Source of the DNA: Sphingomonas sp.
GTDB taxonomy: Bacteria; Pseudomonadota; Alphaproteobacteria; Sphingomonadales; Sphingomonadaceae
Reading direction: 5' to 3'
NCBI GenBank assembly: GCA_030824725.1
Contig: JAPJRE010000117.1
Span: forward strand, 1 to 10,423
Length of the DNA stretch: 10,423 bases
The translations under genes were made by a program, and so were the position numbers. Positions within the stretch are counted from its first letter, which is position 1; each line of letters opens with the position of its first letter. Positions 1-6,660 of the stretch are shown one piece after another. A model generated the notes under the pieces. It did not search any database and was not told the DNA's origin. It saw nothing but the letters and a program-made list of their open reading frames with translations.

Positions 1-41
1 CACCCCAACCCCTCCCCTGAAAGGAGGGCTAAGGTACGGCT
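1..41 (-). terminator. Hairpin downstream of the GST gene (possible terminator or repeat end)
   Basis: On the minus strand just after the GST stop codon, a 6-bp arm (28-23, CCCTCC) can pair with GGAGGG (15-10) around a 7-nt loop. There is no clear T-run after it, so it is a weak intrinsic terminator at best. The C/G-rich arms resemble those of the composite repeat at 3781-3942, so this may be the edge of another copy running off the left end of the window. Confidence 0.3.
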
Positions 42-704
42 TCACACCACCGGCAGTTCGTATTTCTCGATCACCCATTCCTCTTCCTGCGCCCCGGCGA
101 TCCAGTCCTGCATAAAGGGATGCTGGAGCACCGCGAGCATGTAGCTCTGGGCGAAGCGGGGGACGGGCAGCGAATAGGTGACGATCCGCGTCACCACCGG
201 CGCAAACATGAGGTCGGCCGCGCCGAACGCGCCGAACAGGAACGGCTCCTCGCTGCCATAGCGGGCGCGGGCCTGGGCCCAGAGCTCCATGATCCGCGCG
301 AGATCGGCCTGCACATCGGCGTCGACCGGGGCGGCGGGATGGACCTGGCGGACGTTCATGCTGTGCTTGCTGCGCAGCGCGGTGAAGCTCGAGTGCATTT
401 CCGCCGCCATCGATCGCGCCATCGCGCGCGCGGCGGGGTCTTCCGGCCAGAACAGGGTGTTGCCGGTCTTGTCGTTGAGATATTCGACGATCGCCAGGCT
501 GTCCCACACCACGGCGTCGCCGTCCCACAGGATCGGCACTTTGCCCGAGGAAGGGGCGAACTCAGCGCCCTGGCGGCGCCTGTCCCAATCCTGATCATAC
601 AGCGGCACGACCGCTTCCTCGAAAGGAAGCCCCGAGAGCTTGCACGCGAGCCAGCCGCGGAGCGACCAGGACGAATAGGCCTTGTTGCCAATGATGAGCT
701 TCAT
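42..704 (-). CDS. Glutathione S-transferase family protein
   Basis: A predicted cytosolic enzyme of 220 residues, the usual length for the family, expected to use glutathione for conjugation or peroxide/disulfide chemistry; the substrate cannot be read from sequence. The N-terminal thioredoxin-like half starts MKLIIGNKAYSSWSLRGW, and the SSWSLR stretch (about 11-16) sits where the catalytic Ser/Tyr/Cys of GSTs lies. The glutathione-binding signature follows: GKVPIL with the cis-proline at P57, then D68-S69 in place of the usual E-S pair that grips the gamma-glutamyl group. The rest is the all-helical C-terminal GST domain. The ATG at 704 was chosen because it gives the canonical beta-1 strand immediately; an in-frame ATG at 710 (MPMKL) is equally possible. 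No strong ribosome binding site is visible. The gene diverges from the S9 peptidase across about 120 nt. Confidence 0.9.
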   Translation of the reverse strand: MKLIIGNKAYSSWSLRGWLACKLSGLPFEEAVVPLYDQDWDRRRQGAEFAPSSGKVPILWDGDAVVWDSLAIVEYLNDKTGNTLFWPEDPAARAMARSMAAEMHSSFTALRSKHSMNVRQVHPAAPVDADVQADLARIMELWAQARARYGSEEPFLFGAFGAADLMFAPVVTRIVTYSLPVPRFAQSYMLAVLQHPFMQDWIAGAQEEEWVIEKYELPVV

Positions 705-828
705 GGGCATCGGGGATAGCCGGGGGTGGGGAGGACGGCAACCATCGCCATTGCATGCGCCCCAAATCGGTCGCACGTTGCACGTCGTCGCGGCGGGGGC
801 CGCGAGTCGAAGGTATCTGGGGGCGAGA

Positions 829-2778
829 ATGCAGAAGAAGGGGCGGCTGCTGGCGGCGGCGATGCTGTGCGGGCTGGCGATTCCGGCGGGCGCGCAGCAA
901 CAGGCGACGGCGGAGGCGGGCAAGACCGCCGCGCCGGCGCAGCTCGATGTCGCGGTGTTCGCCGAACTGCCTGCGATGCAGCGCCCGGAGCTGTCGCCCG
1001 ACGGCAAGCGCATGGCGGCCAAGCTGGCGATCAACGGCGCGCAATATTTCGCGGTGATGGATATCGACGGCGGCAACCGCCAGGTCATCGGCGCCGGCGA
1101 CATCGACATCAACTGGTGGCGCTGGGTCAACGATTCCTGGCTGGTACTCGGCGTGCGGCGCGAGGTGGACGTTCAGGGCGATAAGTGGCCGATCAGCCGC
1201 GTGCTCGGCGTCGAGGCTGCGACCGGCAAGCTGGTGCTGCTCAACACCCGCGAAACCGCCCAGAATGGCGACGACGTGCTGTGGATGCCGCGTGACGGTT
1301 CGACCAAGGTGCTGCTCTCCGCCCAGACCTCGATCTACTCCGATCAACCCGGCTTCTGGCCGAAGGTCGACGAGGTCGACGTCACCAACGGCCGCCACCG
1401 TTCCGTGATGGAAGGTCGCGAAGGGGTGATGGACTGGTATGCCGATGGCAGCGGCACGGTCCGCATGGGGGTGGGCACCTCGATGGACGGTCGCCAGCGC
1501 CGGCTGCTCTACCGGCCGAGCGCGCGCGACAGCTTCCGCGTGATCGATCGCGCCAAGGGCATCAACGACGGCCTGCTGATGCCCAAGCTGTTCCTTTCGG
1601 ATCCCGGCAAGGCGCTGGTCGTGCAGGATGACGACGACGGCTTCTCGGCGCTGTGGGAATATGACCTGACGACGATGCAGCGGGGCAAGAAGGTGTTCGG
1701 CGTCGCCGGCTACGATATCGACGGCCCGGTGATCGATGCCCGCACCTCCACGCTGCTGGGGGTGGGGGTGACCGAGAAGGCGGCCCGCACCGAATGGTTC
1801 GATCCCGGCATGGCGGCGCTGCAGCGCAAGCTGAGCGAGCGGGTGAAGGGCGCGCGCGTGCAGATCACCAGCTACAGTGCCGATCGTTCGGTGGTGATCG
1901 CGCATGTCGGCGATGCGAGCGCGCCGGGCGCCTATTTCATCTACACCGCGGCCGACGACGGGATGGCCGCGCTGTCGATGAACAACAGGACGCTGGGACT
2001 GCGCCGTCTGCATCCGGTGATGACGATCCAGTACACGGCGCGCGACGGTCTCGAGATCCCCGCCATCCTCACCACCCCGCGCGGTTTGACCACCAGGAAT
2101 CTGCCGCTGATCCTGATGCCGCATGGCGGACCCGAAGCGCGCGACGAGGAGAGCTGGGACTTCATCGCCCAGTTCCTCGCCGATCGCGGCTATGCGGTGA
2201 TCCAGCCCAATTATCGCGGCTCGTCCGGGCTGGGGACGAAGTTTCTCCGCAAGGGCGACGGCCAGTGGGGCCTGGCGATGCAGGACGATCTCAACGATGC
2301 AGTGAAGGCGCTCGCCGAGCGCGGCGTCGTCGATCCCAAGCGGGTGTGCGTGGTCGGCGCCTCCTATGGCGGCTATGCCGCGCTCCGGGCGGCGCAGCGC
2401 GACGGCGCGCTGTTTCGCTGCGCCGTCTCCTATGCCGGGGTGTCCGATCTCCAGCGGATGGTGAACTACGATTCGCAGTTCCTCGGCGGGGCCGCGGTGA
2501 AGGACTACATCAAGTCCAAGGCGCAGGACTTCAAGGCGGTGTCGCCGCTCTTCCATGCGCAGGATTTCTCGATTCCCGTGCTGCTGGTCCATGGCAGGAA
2601 GGACCGGCGCGTGCCGTTCAACCAGAGCAAGGTGATGGTCGATGCGCTGAAATCGGCGGGGAAGACCTACGAATTCCTCGAACAGCGCGAGGCCGACCAT
2701 TTCTTCAGCCGCGCCGACGATCGGCTGACCTTCCTCAAGGCGATGGAAGCCTTCCTCGCCAAGTACAACCCTGCCTAG
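829..2778 (+). CDS. Secreted S9 family (prolyl oligopeptidase-like) serine peptidase
   Basis: A 649-residue alpha/beta-hydrolase peptidase of the S9 family (acylaminoacyl peptidase/DPP-like branch), expected to cleave short peptides in the periplasm. Starting at the ATG at 829 gives a textbook signal peptide: MQKKGR, a hydrophobic stretch LLAAAMLCGLAIP, then an AGA-QQ cleavage site near residue 22. Longer in-frame starts upstream would bury this signal. The N-terminal half is probably a beta-propeller, with an SPDG repeat motif at 56-59. The catalytic domain begins around residue 410 and carries the HGGP oxyanion motif (432-435), nucleophile S512 in GASYGGY, acid D592 in HGRKDRRVP and base H624 in EADHFF, so the triad is intact. 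It stands alone on the plus strand and converges on the GGCT-like gene with 2 nt between stops. The exact substrate is unknown. Confidence 0.92.
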   Translation: MQKKGRLLAAAMLCGLAIPAGAQQQATAEAGKTAAPAQLDVAVFAELPAMQRPELSPDGKRMAAKLAINGAQYFAVMDIDGGNRQVIGAGDIDINWWRWVNDSWLVLGVRREVDVQGDKWPISRVLGVEAATGKLVLLNTRETAQNGDDVLWMPRDGSTKVLLSAQTSIYSDQPGFWPKVDEVDVTNGRHRSVMEGREGVMDWYADGSGTVRMGVGTSMDGRQRRLLYRPSARDSFRVIDRAKGINDGLLMPKLFLSDPGKALVVQDDDDGFSALWEYDLTTMQRGKKVFGVAGYDIDGPVIDARTSTLLGVGVTEKAARTEWFDPGMAALQRKLSERVKGARVQITSYSADRSVVIAHVGDASAPGAYFIYTAADDGMAALSMNNRTLGLRRLHPVMTIQYTARDGLEIPAILTTPRGLTTRNLPLILMPHGGPEARDEESWDFIAQFLADRGYAVIQPNYRGSSGLGTKFLRKGDGQWGLAMQDDLNDAVKALAERGVVDPKRVCVVGASYGGYAALRAAQRDGALFRCAVSYAGVSDLQRMVNYDSQFLGGAAVKDYIKSKAQDFKAVSPLFHAQDFSIPVLLVHGRKDRRVPFNQSKVMVDALKSAGKTYEFLEQREADHFFSRADDRLTFLKAMEAFLAKYNPA

Positions 2779-2780
2779 GC

Positions 2781-3107
2781 CTAGGCCTTCACATACACCC
2801 AGGCGCGGGTGCCCGAGGCGAGGGGCACCCGCACCCGGACATAATTCTCGCTTTCGTAGACGTCGGCGGCTTCCAGCTCCTTTTGGGTGAGCTGGAAGAC
2901 CTTGCCCGCAATCGGCGGGCCGTCGCCGGGGATCAGCGCGAGATGCGTCTCGATGCCGCTGGCGTCGAGCACGGCGGGGTCGCGGATCTGGATCTCGGTG
3001 ATCACATAGCCGTGGAGCACGTCGTCGGTGCCGTCGAGCAGCCGGCCGAACTGGCGGCGCTGTACGTGCTCGAGCTGGAGCGTGCCGTAGGAGAAGAGCG
3101 GCTCCAT
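2781..3107 (-). CDS. Gamma-glutamylcyclotransferase-like (GGCT/AIG2 family) protein
   Basis: A 108-residue single-domain protein of the GGCT-like fold. It opens with MEPLFSYGTLQ, where Y-G-T-L is the family's substrate-binding loop, and has an acidic residue at E85 in ADVYESENY where the general acid/base of these enzymes sits, followed by a YVRVRV strand. Family members cyclise gamma-glutamyl groups to 5-oxoproline or act on gamma-glutamylamines; which applies here cannot be told. The ATG at 3107 places the YGTL loop at the N terminus as usual. It lies 8 nt downstream of engB on the same strand, so it is probably co-transcribed, although no functional link to ribosome assembly is evident. 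Confidence 0.85.
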   Translation of the reverse strand: MEPLFSYGTLQLEHVQRRQFGRLLDGTDDVLHGYVITEIQIRDPAVLDASGIETHLALIPGDGPPIAGKVFQLTQKELEAADVYESENYVRVRVPLASGTRAWVYVKA

Positions 3108-3115
3108 GCCCGTGC

Positions 3116-3751
3116 TCAGCCGATCGCTTCGAGCACCGCGGCGCGCAGTTCGGGCAGGCCCATGCCCTTGTCGCTCGACGTCGCCAGGATCTCCGGGTGG
3201 GCGGCGGCGCGCTTGCGGGCCTCGTCCACCGTGCGGGCGGTGACTTCGGCCAGCTCGCTCGCCTTGATCTTGTCGGTCTTGGTGAGGACGATGCGGTAGC
3301 TGACCGCGGCGTCGTCGAGCATCTCGAGGATCTCGCGATCGACATCCTTGATGCCGTGGCGCGAATCGATCAGCACCAGCGCGCGCTTCAGCTCCTGCCG
3401 CCCGCGCAGATAGTCGTTCACCAGGTAGCGCCACTTGCGGACCATGTCCTTGGGGGCCTTGGCGAAGCCATAGCCGGGCATGTCGACCAGGCGGAAGCGC
3501 AGCGGCTCGCCGACGTCGAAGAAGTTGAGCTCCTGCGTGCGGCCGGGGGTGACCGAGGTGCGGGCGAGGCTGTTGCGGTTGGTCAGCGCGTTGATCAGCG
3601 ACGACTTGCCGACGTTCGAGCGGCCCGCGAACGCGACTTCCGGCACCGTCGGGGCGGGCAGATGCTCCAGCGCGGGCGCGGACTTGAGGAACGCGATGGG
3701 GCCGGCGAACAGCTTGCGCGCGGCTTCGATCTGGTCGGGGTCGAAGGACAT
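3116..3751 (-). CDS. engB: Ribosome biogenesis GTP-binding protein EngB (YihA/YsxC)
   Basis: A 211-residue TRAFAC GTPase needed for large-subunit ribosome assembly; the length is typical. All G motifs are visible: G1/P-loop GRSNVGKS (43-50), the G2 region TSVTPGRTQ (65-73) with its switch Thr, G3 DMPGYGFA (90-97), G4 TKTD (157-160) and G5 ATSSDKGMG near the C terminus. The DMPGYG version of G3 is characteristic of EngB rather than Era or Der. The ATG at 3751 gives MSFDPDQIEAARKLF, a usual alphaproteobacterial start. It lies downstream of yidC, separated by 212 nt that hold a long palindromic repeat, so it may be transcribed from its own promoter or by read-through from yidC. Confidence 0.96.
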   Translation of the reverse strand: MSFDPDQIEAARKLFAGPIAFLKSAPALEHLPAPTVPEVAFAGRSNVGKSSLINALTNRNSLARTSVTPGRTQELNFFDVGEPLRFRLVDMPGYGFAKAPKDMVRKWRYLVNDYLRGRQELKRALVLIDSRHGIKDVDREILEMLDDAAVSYRIVLTKTDKIKASELAEVTARTVDEARKRAAAHPEILATSSDKGMGLPELRAAVLEAIG

Positions 3752-3780
3752 TTAGTTCACACGCCTTGCTGCGGGAAATT

Positions 3781-3942
3781 CCTCCCCGGAACGGGGAGGG
3801 GGGCCATTCGCGCCAGCGAATGGTGGAGGGGCCGCCGCGTCAGCGGCGGTGCTCCCGGTGTGCTGCGCCATTCCGCGCCTTGCGGCGCGGCCCCTCCACC
3901 ACTCGCCTTCGGCGAGCGGTCCCCCTCCCCGTGCCGGGGAGG
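3781..3942. repeat. Composite palindromic intergenic repeat (162 bp)
   Basis: The yidC-engB gap holds nested inverted repeats. Each end is itself a hairpin: CCTCCCC...CGGGGAGG at 3781-3799 and again at 3924-3942. Inside these, the 13-base arm 3823-3835 is exactly complementary to 3887-3899. Further small hairpins sit at 3833-3849 (CCGCCGC/GCGGCGG), 3873-3890 (CCGCGCC/GGCGCGG) and 3901-3918 (CTCGCC/GGCGAG). The two halves are mirror images, so the unit could fold as one long stem with side loops. It is non-coding in my reading. Elements of this style are scattered between genes in sphingomonads; here it could also act as a transcription stop or an mRNA-stabilising structure between yidC and engB. 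Confidence 0.8.
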
Positions 3943-3963
3943 AGTTAGAGGGGCGTGCCGTCA

Positions 3964-5682
3964 TCACTTCGCCTTGGCCGCTTTCGGCTTCTCGACGGGC
4001 ACCTTCATCTCCGGGTGGCGGGCGTAGAGCCACTGCTGCTGGAGCACGGTCAGCACGTTCGAGGTGATCCAGTAGAGCTGCAGGCCGACGGCGAAGGGCG
4101 CCATCAGGAACATCAGCATCCACGGCATGATCGCGAACATCTGCTTCTGCATCTCGTCCATCGGTGCCGGGTTCATCCGCATCTGGAAGAACATCGACAC
4201 GCCGAGCAGCACCGGCACCACGCCGATCGCCAAGAAGCTGGGCGGCGTGAAGGGCAGGTAGCCGAACAGGTTGAGGATCGTCGCCGGATCGGGGGCCGAA
4301 AGGTCCTTGATCCACAGCGCGAAGGGCTGATGGCGCATTTCGATCGTCAGCAGCAGCACCTTGTACAGCGCGAACATGATCGGGATCTGGAGGAGCATCG
4401 GCGCGCACCCGGCGAGGGGGTTCACCTTCTCGTCCTTGTACAGCTTCATCACTTCCTGCTGCTGCCGCTGCTTGTCGTCCTTGAAGCGCTCCTGGATCGC
4501 CTTCATCTTCGGCTGCACCTGGCGCATCTTCGCCATCGAGGCGAACTGCTTCTGGGCGATCGGGAACAACAGGCCGCGAATGGTGATCGTCAGCAGGATG
4601 ATCGCCACGCCGAAATTGCCGACCAGCTTGAACAGCCAGCTCAGATAGGTGAAGATCGGGCGCTCGATGATCTCGAACCAGCCCCAGTCGATGGCGCGCT
4701 CGAACTTCGCGATGTCATACTGCTTCTGATAGGCGTCGAGCAGCGTCACTTCCTTCGCTCCGGCGAAGAAGTGGCTGGTATAGGTCGCTTCCTTGCCGGG
4801 GCGGATCGCGATCGGCTTGGCCAGCGCGACATCGGCCTGGTATTGCTGGGCGGCGGTGCCGCGCTGCTGGATGGCCACCCCGCCGCGCTGGTCGGGGATC
4901 GCCGCGGTCAGCCAGTAATGGTCGCTGAAGCCGACCCAGCCGCCGGTGGTGGTGAACTGCTGGGGCGTGCTCTCGACGTCCGACCAGTTGATATAGTGCG
5001 CCGCGTCGTTGGTCGCGGCGACCGGGCCGACATGCGCGGCCCACTGGCTGGTGTCGGCCGAGCGCTGGCCGCGCGAGATCAGCGTATAGGGGGTGACCGC
5101 CACCGGAGCGCCGCCACGGTTGGCGACCGTCTGGCGGACGGTGAACATGAAGTTCGAATCGACGCCGAGCTCGACCGTGAAGGTCTGGCCCGCGCTGTTC
5201 GTCGTGGTGAGCTTCACCGGGGTGGCAGGCGTCAGCGTGGCGCCGTCGGCCTTCCACACGGTGTTGCCGTCCGGCGCGCCGGCGCCCTGCCAGCCGAATT
5301 GCGCGAAGTAGCTGCCCTCGGCACCGCTCGGCGAGAGCAGGCGGATCGGCGGCGAGTTCTTGGCGACGGTCTGGTCATACTGGCGCAGGACGAGATCGTC
5401 GATGCGCAGGCCCTTCAGGTTGATCGAGCCCTTGAGCGCCGGCGTGTCGATGGCGATGCGCGGGCTGTCCGCCAGCACGGCTTCGCGCGCCCGAATCGTC
5501 TTCGGCGCGTTGGTCGCCGGGTCGACGCCGGAATTCGGCACCGGCTGGAGCTTGCCGTCCACCATCTTCCCCGGCGCAGCGGGCTGCTGCGGGAAAAACC
5601 AGTGGCTGATCATCGGCCAGCCGAGCAGCACGAGCGCCGCGAACGCCGCGAAGAGGATGAAGTTCTTCTGTTCTTCTTTCAC
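3964..5682 (-). CDS. yidC: Membrane protein insertase YidC
   Basis: A 572-residue inner-membrane insertase (Oxa1/Alb3 superfamily) that inserts and folds membrane proteins alone or with SecYEG. TM1 is at about residues 6-28 (NFILFAAFAALVLLGW), followed by the large periplasmic domain of Gram-negative YidC to about residue 335. The conserved 60KD_IMP core begins at WFEIIERPIFTYLSW. The hydrophilic-groove arginine is R369 in LLTITIRGLLFP, and a basic coiled cytoplasmic loop plus further TM segments follow, including QIPIMFALYKVL and the GLQLYWITSN segment. The tail is Lys/Ala rich. The GTG at 5682 was chosen because it starts directly before KEEQKNF, the normal YidC N terminus, and has a GGGGA about 6 nt upstream; the open frame further upstream has no YidC-like residues. 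It sits 22 nt after yidD in the rpmH operon. Confidence 0.97.
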   Translation of the reverse strand: MKEEQKNFILFAAFAALVLLGWPMISHWFFPQQPAAPGKMVDGKLQPVPNSGVDPATNAPKTIRAREAVLADSPRIAIDTPALKGSINLKGLRIDDLVLRQYDQTVAKNSPPIRLLSPSGAEGSYFAQFGWQGAGAPDGNTVWKADGATLTPATPVKLTTTNSAGQTFTVELGVDSNFMFTVRQTVANRGGAPVAVTPYTLISRGQRSADTSQWAAHVGPVAATNDAAHYINWSDVESTPQQFTTTGGWVGFSDHYWLTAAIPDQRGGVAIQQRGTAAQQYQADVALAKPIAIRPGKEATYTSHFFAGAKEVTLLDAYQKQYDIAKFERAIDWGWFEIIERPIFTYLSWLFKLVGNFGVAIILLTITIRGLLFPIAQKQFASMAKMRQVQPKMKAIQERFKDDKQRQQQEVMKLYKDEKVNPLAGCAPMLLQIPIMFALYKVLLLTIEMRHQPFALWIKDLSAPDPATILNLFGYLPFTPPSFLAIGVVPVLLGVSMFFQMRMNPAPMDEMQKQMFAIMPWMLMFLMAPFAVGLQLYWITSNVLTVLQQQWLYARHPEMKVPVEKPKAAKAK

Positions 5683-5704
5683 CGATAATCCCCGGAAGGA
5701 AAAC

Positions 5705-5917
5705 TCAAGGAACGGGATCTGGGCCGTGCCCGCCCCATGGATGGCAGCGCGCGATGCGCCGGAGCGCAAGCCAGCCGCCTTTCACCGCCCCATAGCGGCG
5801 AAGCGCCTCGATTGCATAGGCCGAACAGGAGGGCTGGTAACGGCAGGTGGGCGGCAGGATCAGCGACGGACCCAGCTGCCAGGCGCGCGCGAGCAGCATC
5901 AGCAGGCGCGCGATCAT
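5705..5917 (-). CDS. yidD: Membrane protein insertion efficiency factor YidD
   Basis: A 70-residue YidD family protein, thought to sit at the inner membrane and assist YidC-dependent insertion. The N terminus is an amphipathic/hydrophobic helix (MIARLLMLLARAWQ), followed by the diagnostic cysteine-containing core CRYQPSCSAYAIEAL (about 25-39) and RIARCHPWGGHGPDPVP at the end. The ATG at 5917 overlaps the rnpA stop codon in an ATGA arrangement, so the two are translationally coupled. The order rnpA-yidD-yidC is the standard one. Confidence 0.95.
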   Translation of the reverse strand: MIARLLMLLARAWQLGPSLILPPTCRYQPSCSAYAIEALRRYGAVKGGWLALRRIARCHPWGGHGPDPVP

Positions 5918-6273
5918 GATTCGACCTTGGGCTCGCTCTTGGGGCGCACGCGCCGAAGCGCCTTGGCGAGTTCCGCCTTCAGATCGGCATAGGGGCGTTC
6001 GATTCCGCCGTTCCGGCCGATCAGCACATGGTCCGCGCCGGCGATCCCTGCCTCGGGCAGGATTTCGCGCGCGAGCATGCGAAAGCGCCGCTTCATCCGG
6101 TTGCGGAGTACGGCGTTGCCAACTTTCTTGGATACGGTAATGCCGATCCGCATCGACGGATCGGCATCGTTCCGTTCGCGCACCAGCAGGACGAAACCGG
6201 GCATCGGTGCCCGCTTTCCCCCGTTGGCGGCGAGATAGTCCTTGCGCTGCGCGAGCCGGTCGAGGCTCGGCAA
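5914..6273 (-). CDS. rnpA: Ribonuclease P protein component
   Basis: A 119-residue basic protein that binds the RNase P RNA and helps it remove 5' leaders from pre-tRNAs. The fold's landmarks are visible: RLAQRKDYLAAN near the N terminus, RIGITVSKKVGNAVLRNRMKRRFR in the middle (the RNR signature that contacts RNA; split here as GITVSKKVGNAV followed by RNRMKRRFR), and ADHVLIGR later. Between the rpmH stop codon and MPGF there is no in-frame ATG or GTG; the TTG at 6273 gives a normal family length and N terminus (MPSLDRLAQRKDYL), 14 nt after rpmH. I therefore call a TTG start, with moderate certainty about the exact start and high certainty about the gene. Confidence 0.94.
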   Translation of the reverse strand: MPSLDRLAQRKDYLAANGGKRAPMPGFVLLVRERNDADPSMRIGITVSKKVGNAVLRNRMKRRFRMLAREILPEAGIAGADHVLIGRNGGIERPYADLKAELAKALRRVRPKSEPKVES

Positions 6274-6287
6274 GGGCGTGTCGGTGC

Positions 6288-6422
6288 TTACGCCGACAGC
6301 TTCTTGCGGCCGCGGGCGCGGCGGGCGCGGATCACATTGCGACCGCCCGGGGTCGCCATCCGTGCACGGAAGCCGTGCCGGCGCGCACGCACCAGGTTGC
6401 TCGGCTGAAAGGTCCGCTTCAT
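6288..6422 (-). CDS. rpmH: 50S ribosomal protein L34
   Basis: A 44-residue, very basic ribosomal protein of the large subunit. It begins MKRTFQPSNLVRARRHGF and ends RARRARGRKKLSA, an essentially full match to the L34 consensus including the R-R-H-G-F-R and GR-x-V motifs. It starts at the ATG at 6422 with GAGGA about 7 nt upstream on the minus strand (6427-6432). It is the first gene of the rpmH-rnpA-yidD-yidC operon. Confidence 0.98.
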   Translation of the reverse strand: MKRTFQPSNLVRARRHGFRARMATPGGRNVIRARRARGRKKLSA

Positions 6423-6453
6423 CGCTCATCCTCGAGTATCTAGAACGTAAAAG

Positions 6454-6472
6454 GGCCGCCACAGGGGCGGCC
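6454..6472 (-). promoter_or_regulatory. GC-rich hairpin with T-run in the rpmH leader
   Basis: On the minus strand the arms GGCCGCC (6472-6466) and GGCGGCC (6460-6454) pair perfectly around a 5-nt loop, followed directly by CTTTTA. This has the form of an intrinsic terminator, but no minus-strand gene ends here; it lies 32 nt upstream of the rpmH start codon. It may be an attenuator, a 5' mRNA-stabilising stem, or a terminator for stray transcription. It is palindromic, so it could also be part of a DNA-binding site between rpmH and comM. Confidence 0.55.
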
Positions 6473-6484
6473 GCGTGTCGAGCG

Positions 6485-6513
6485 CCATTACGGGCAAGCG
6501 GCGCCAGAGTCAA
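6485..6513 (-). promoter_or_regulatory. Candidate rpmH promoter
   Basis: On the minus strand a near-consensus -35 box TTGACT (6513-6508) is followed after 17 nt by TAATGG (6490-6485), a poor but correctly spaced -10 box. Transcription would start near 6478, giving a leader of about 55 nt that begins just before the hairpin at 6454-6472. This rests on pattern matching alone. Confidence 0.35.
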
Positions 6514-6645
6514 CGCAGGATCCGGAAATTGGCGGGGTTCGGAGCGCATCGGCCCTGAGATGGGTTGGGTGTGGTGCTTGTGCAATACGCTCCCCGTCGA
6601 TCGTACCGCTTCCGTATCGTGCAGAAGCCGCTATGCTCCCAAACC

Positions 6646-6655
6646 GGGGAGGGGG
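6646..6655 (+). promoter_or_regulatory. Ribosome binding site for comM
   Basis: The run GGGGAGGGGG lies 5-10 nt before the TTG at 6661. It supports that unusual start codon over the longer open frame beginning at 6565, whose extra residues do not resemble the family. Confidence 0.6.
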
Positions 6656-6660
6656 CTCTC

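Noticed and set aside
595..3345. Very long open frame on the minus strand, about 916 codons
   Set aside because: It is antisense to the S9 peptidase, GGCT-like and engB genes; its translation is His/Arg/Ala-rich with no domain likeness, typical of high-GC shadow frames.
3781..3942. A CRISPR array in the repeat-rich yidC-engB gap
   Set aside because: The repeats are inverted, not regularly spaced direct repeats with unique spacers.
3197..4027. Plus-strand frame spanning engB, the repeat and the end of yidC
   Set aside because: It crosses two real minus-strand genes and the palindromic repeat and shows no protein signature.
3955..5688. Long plus-strand frame, about 577 codons
   Set aside because: It is antisense to yidC over its whole length and low in complexity (His/Arg/Glu runs); YidC on the other strand is unambiguous.
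6423..6660. A replication origin near rpmH, as in many bacteria
   Set aside because: No cluster of DnaA boxes or AT-rich unwinding region is visible and no dnaA gene is adjacent; in Alphaproteobacteria the origin is commonly elsewhere.
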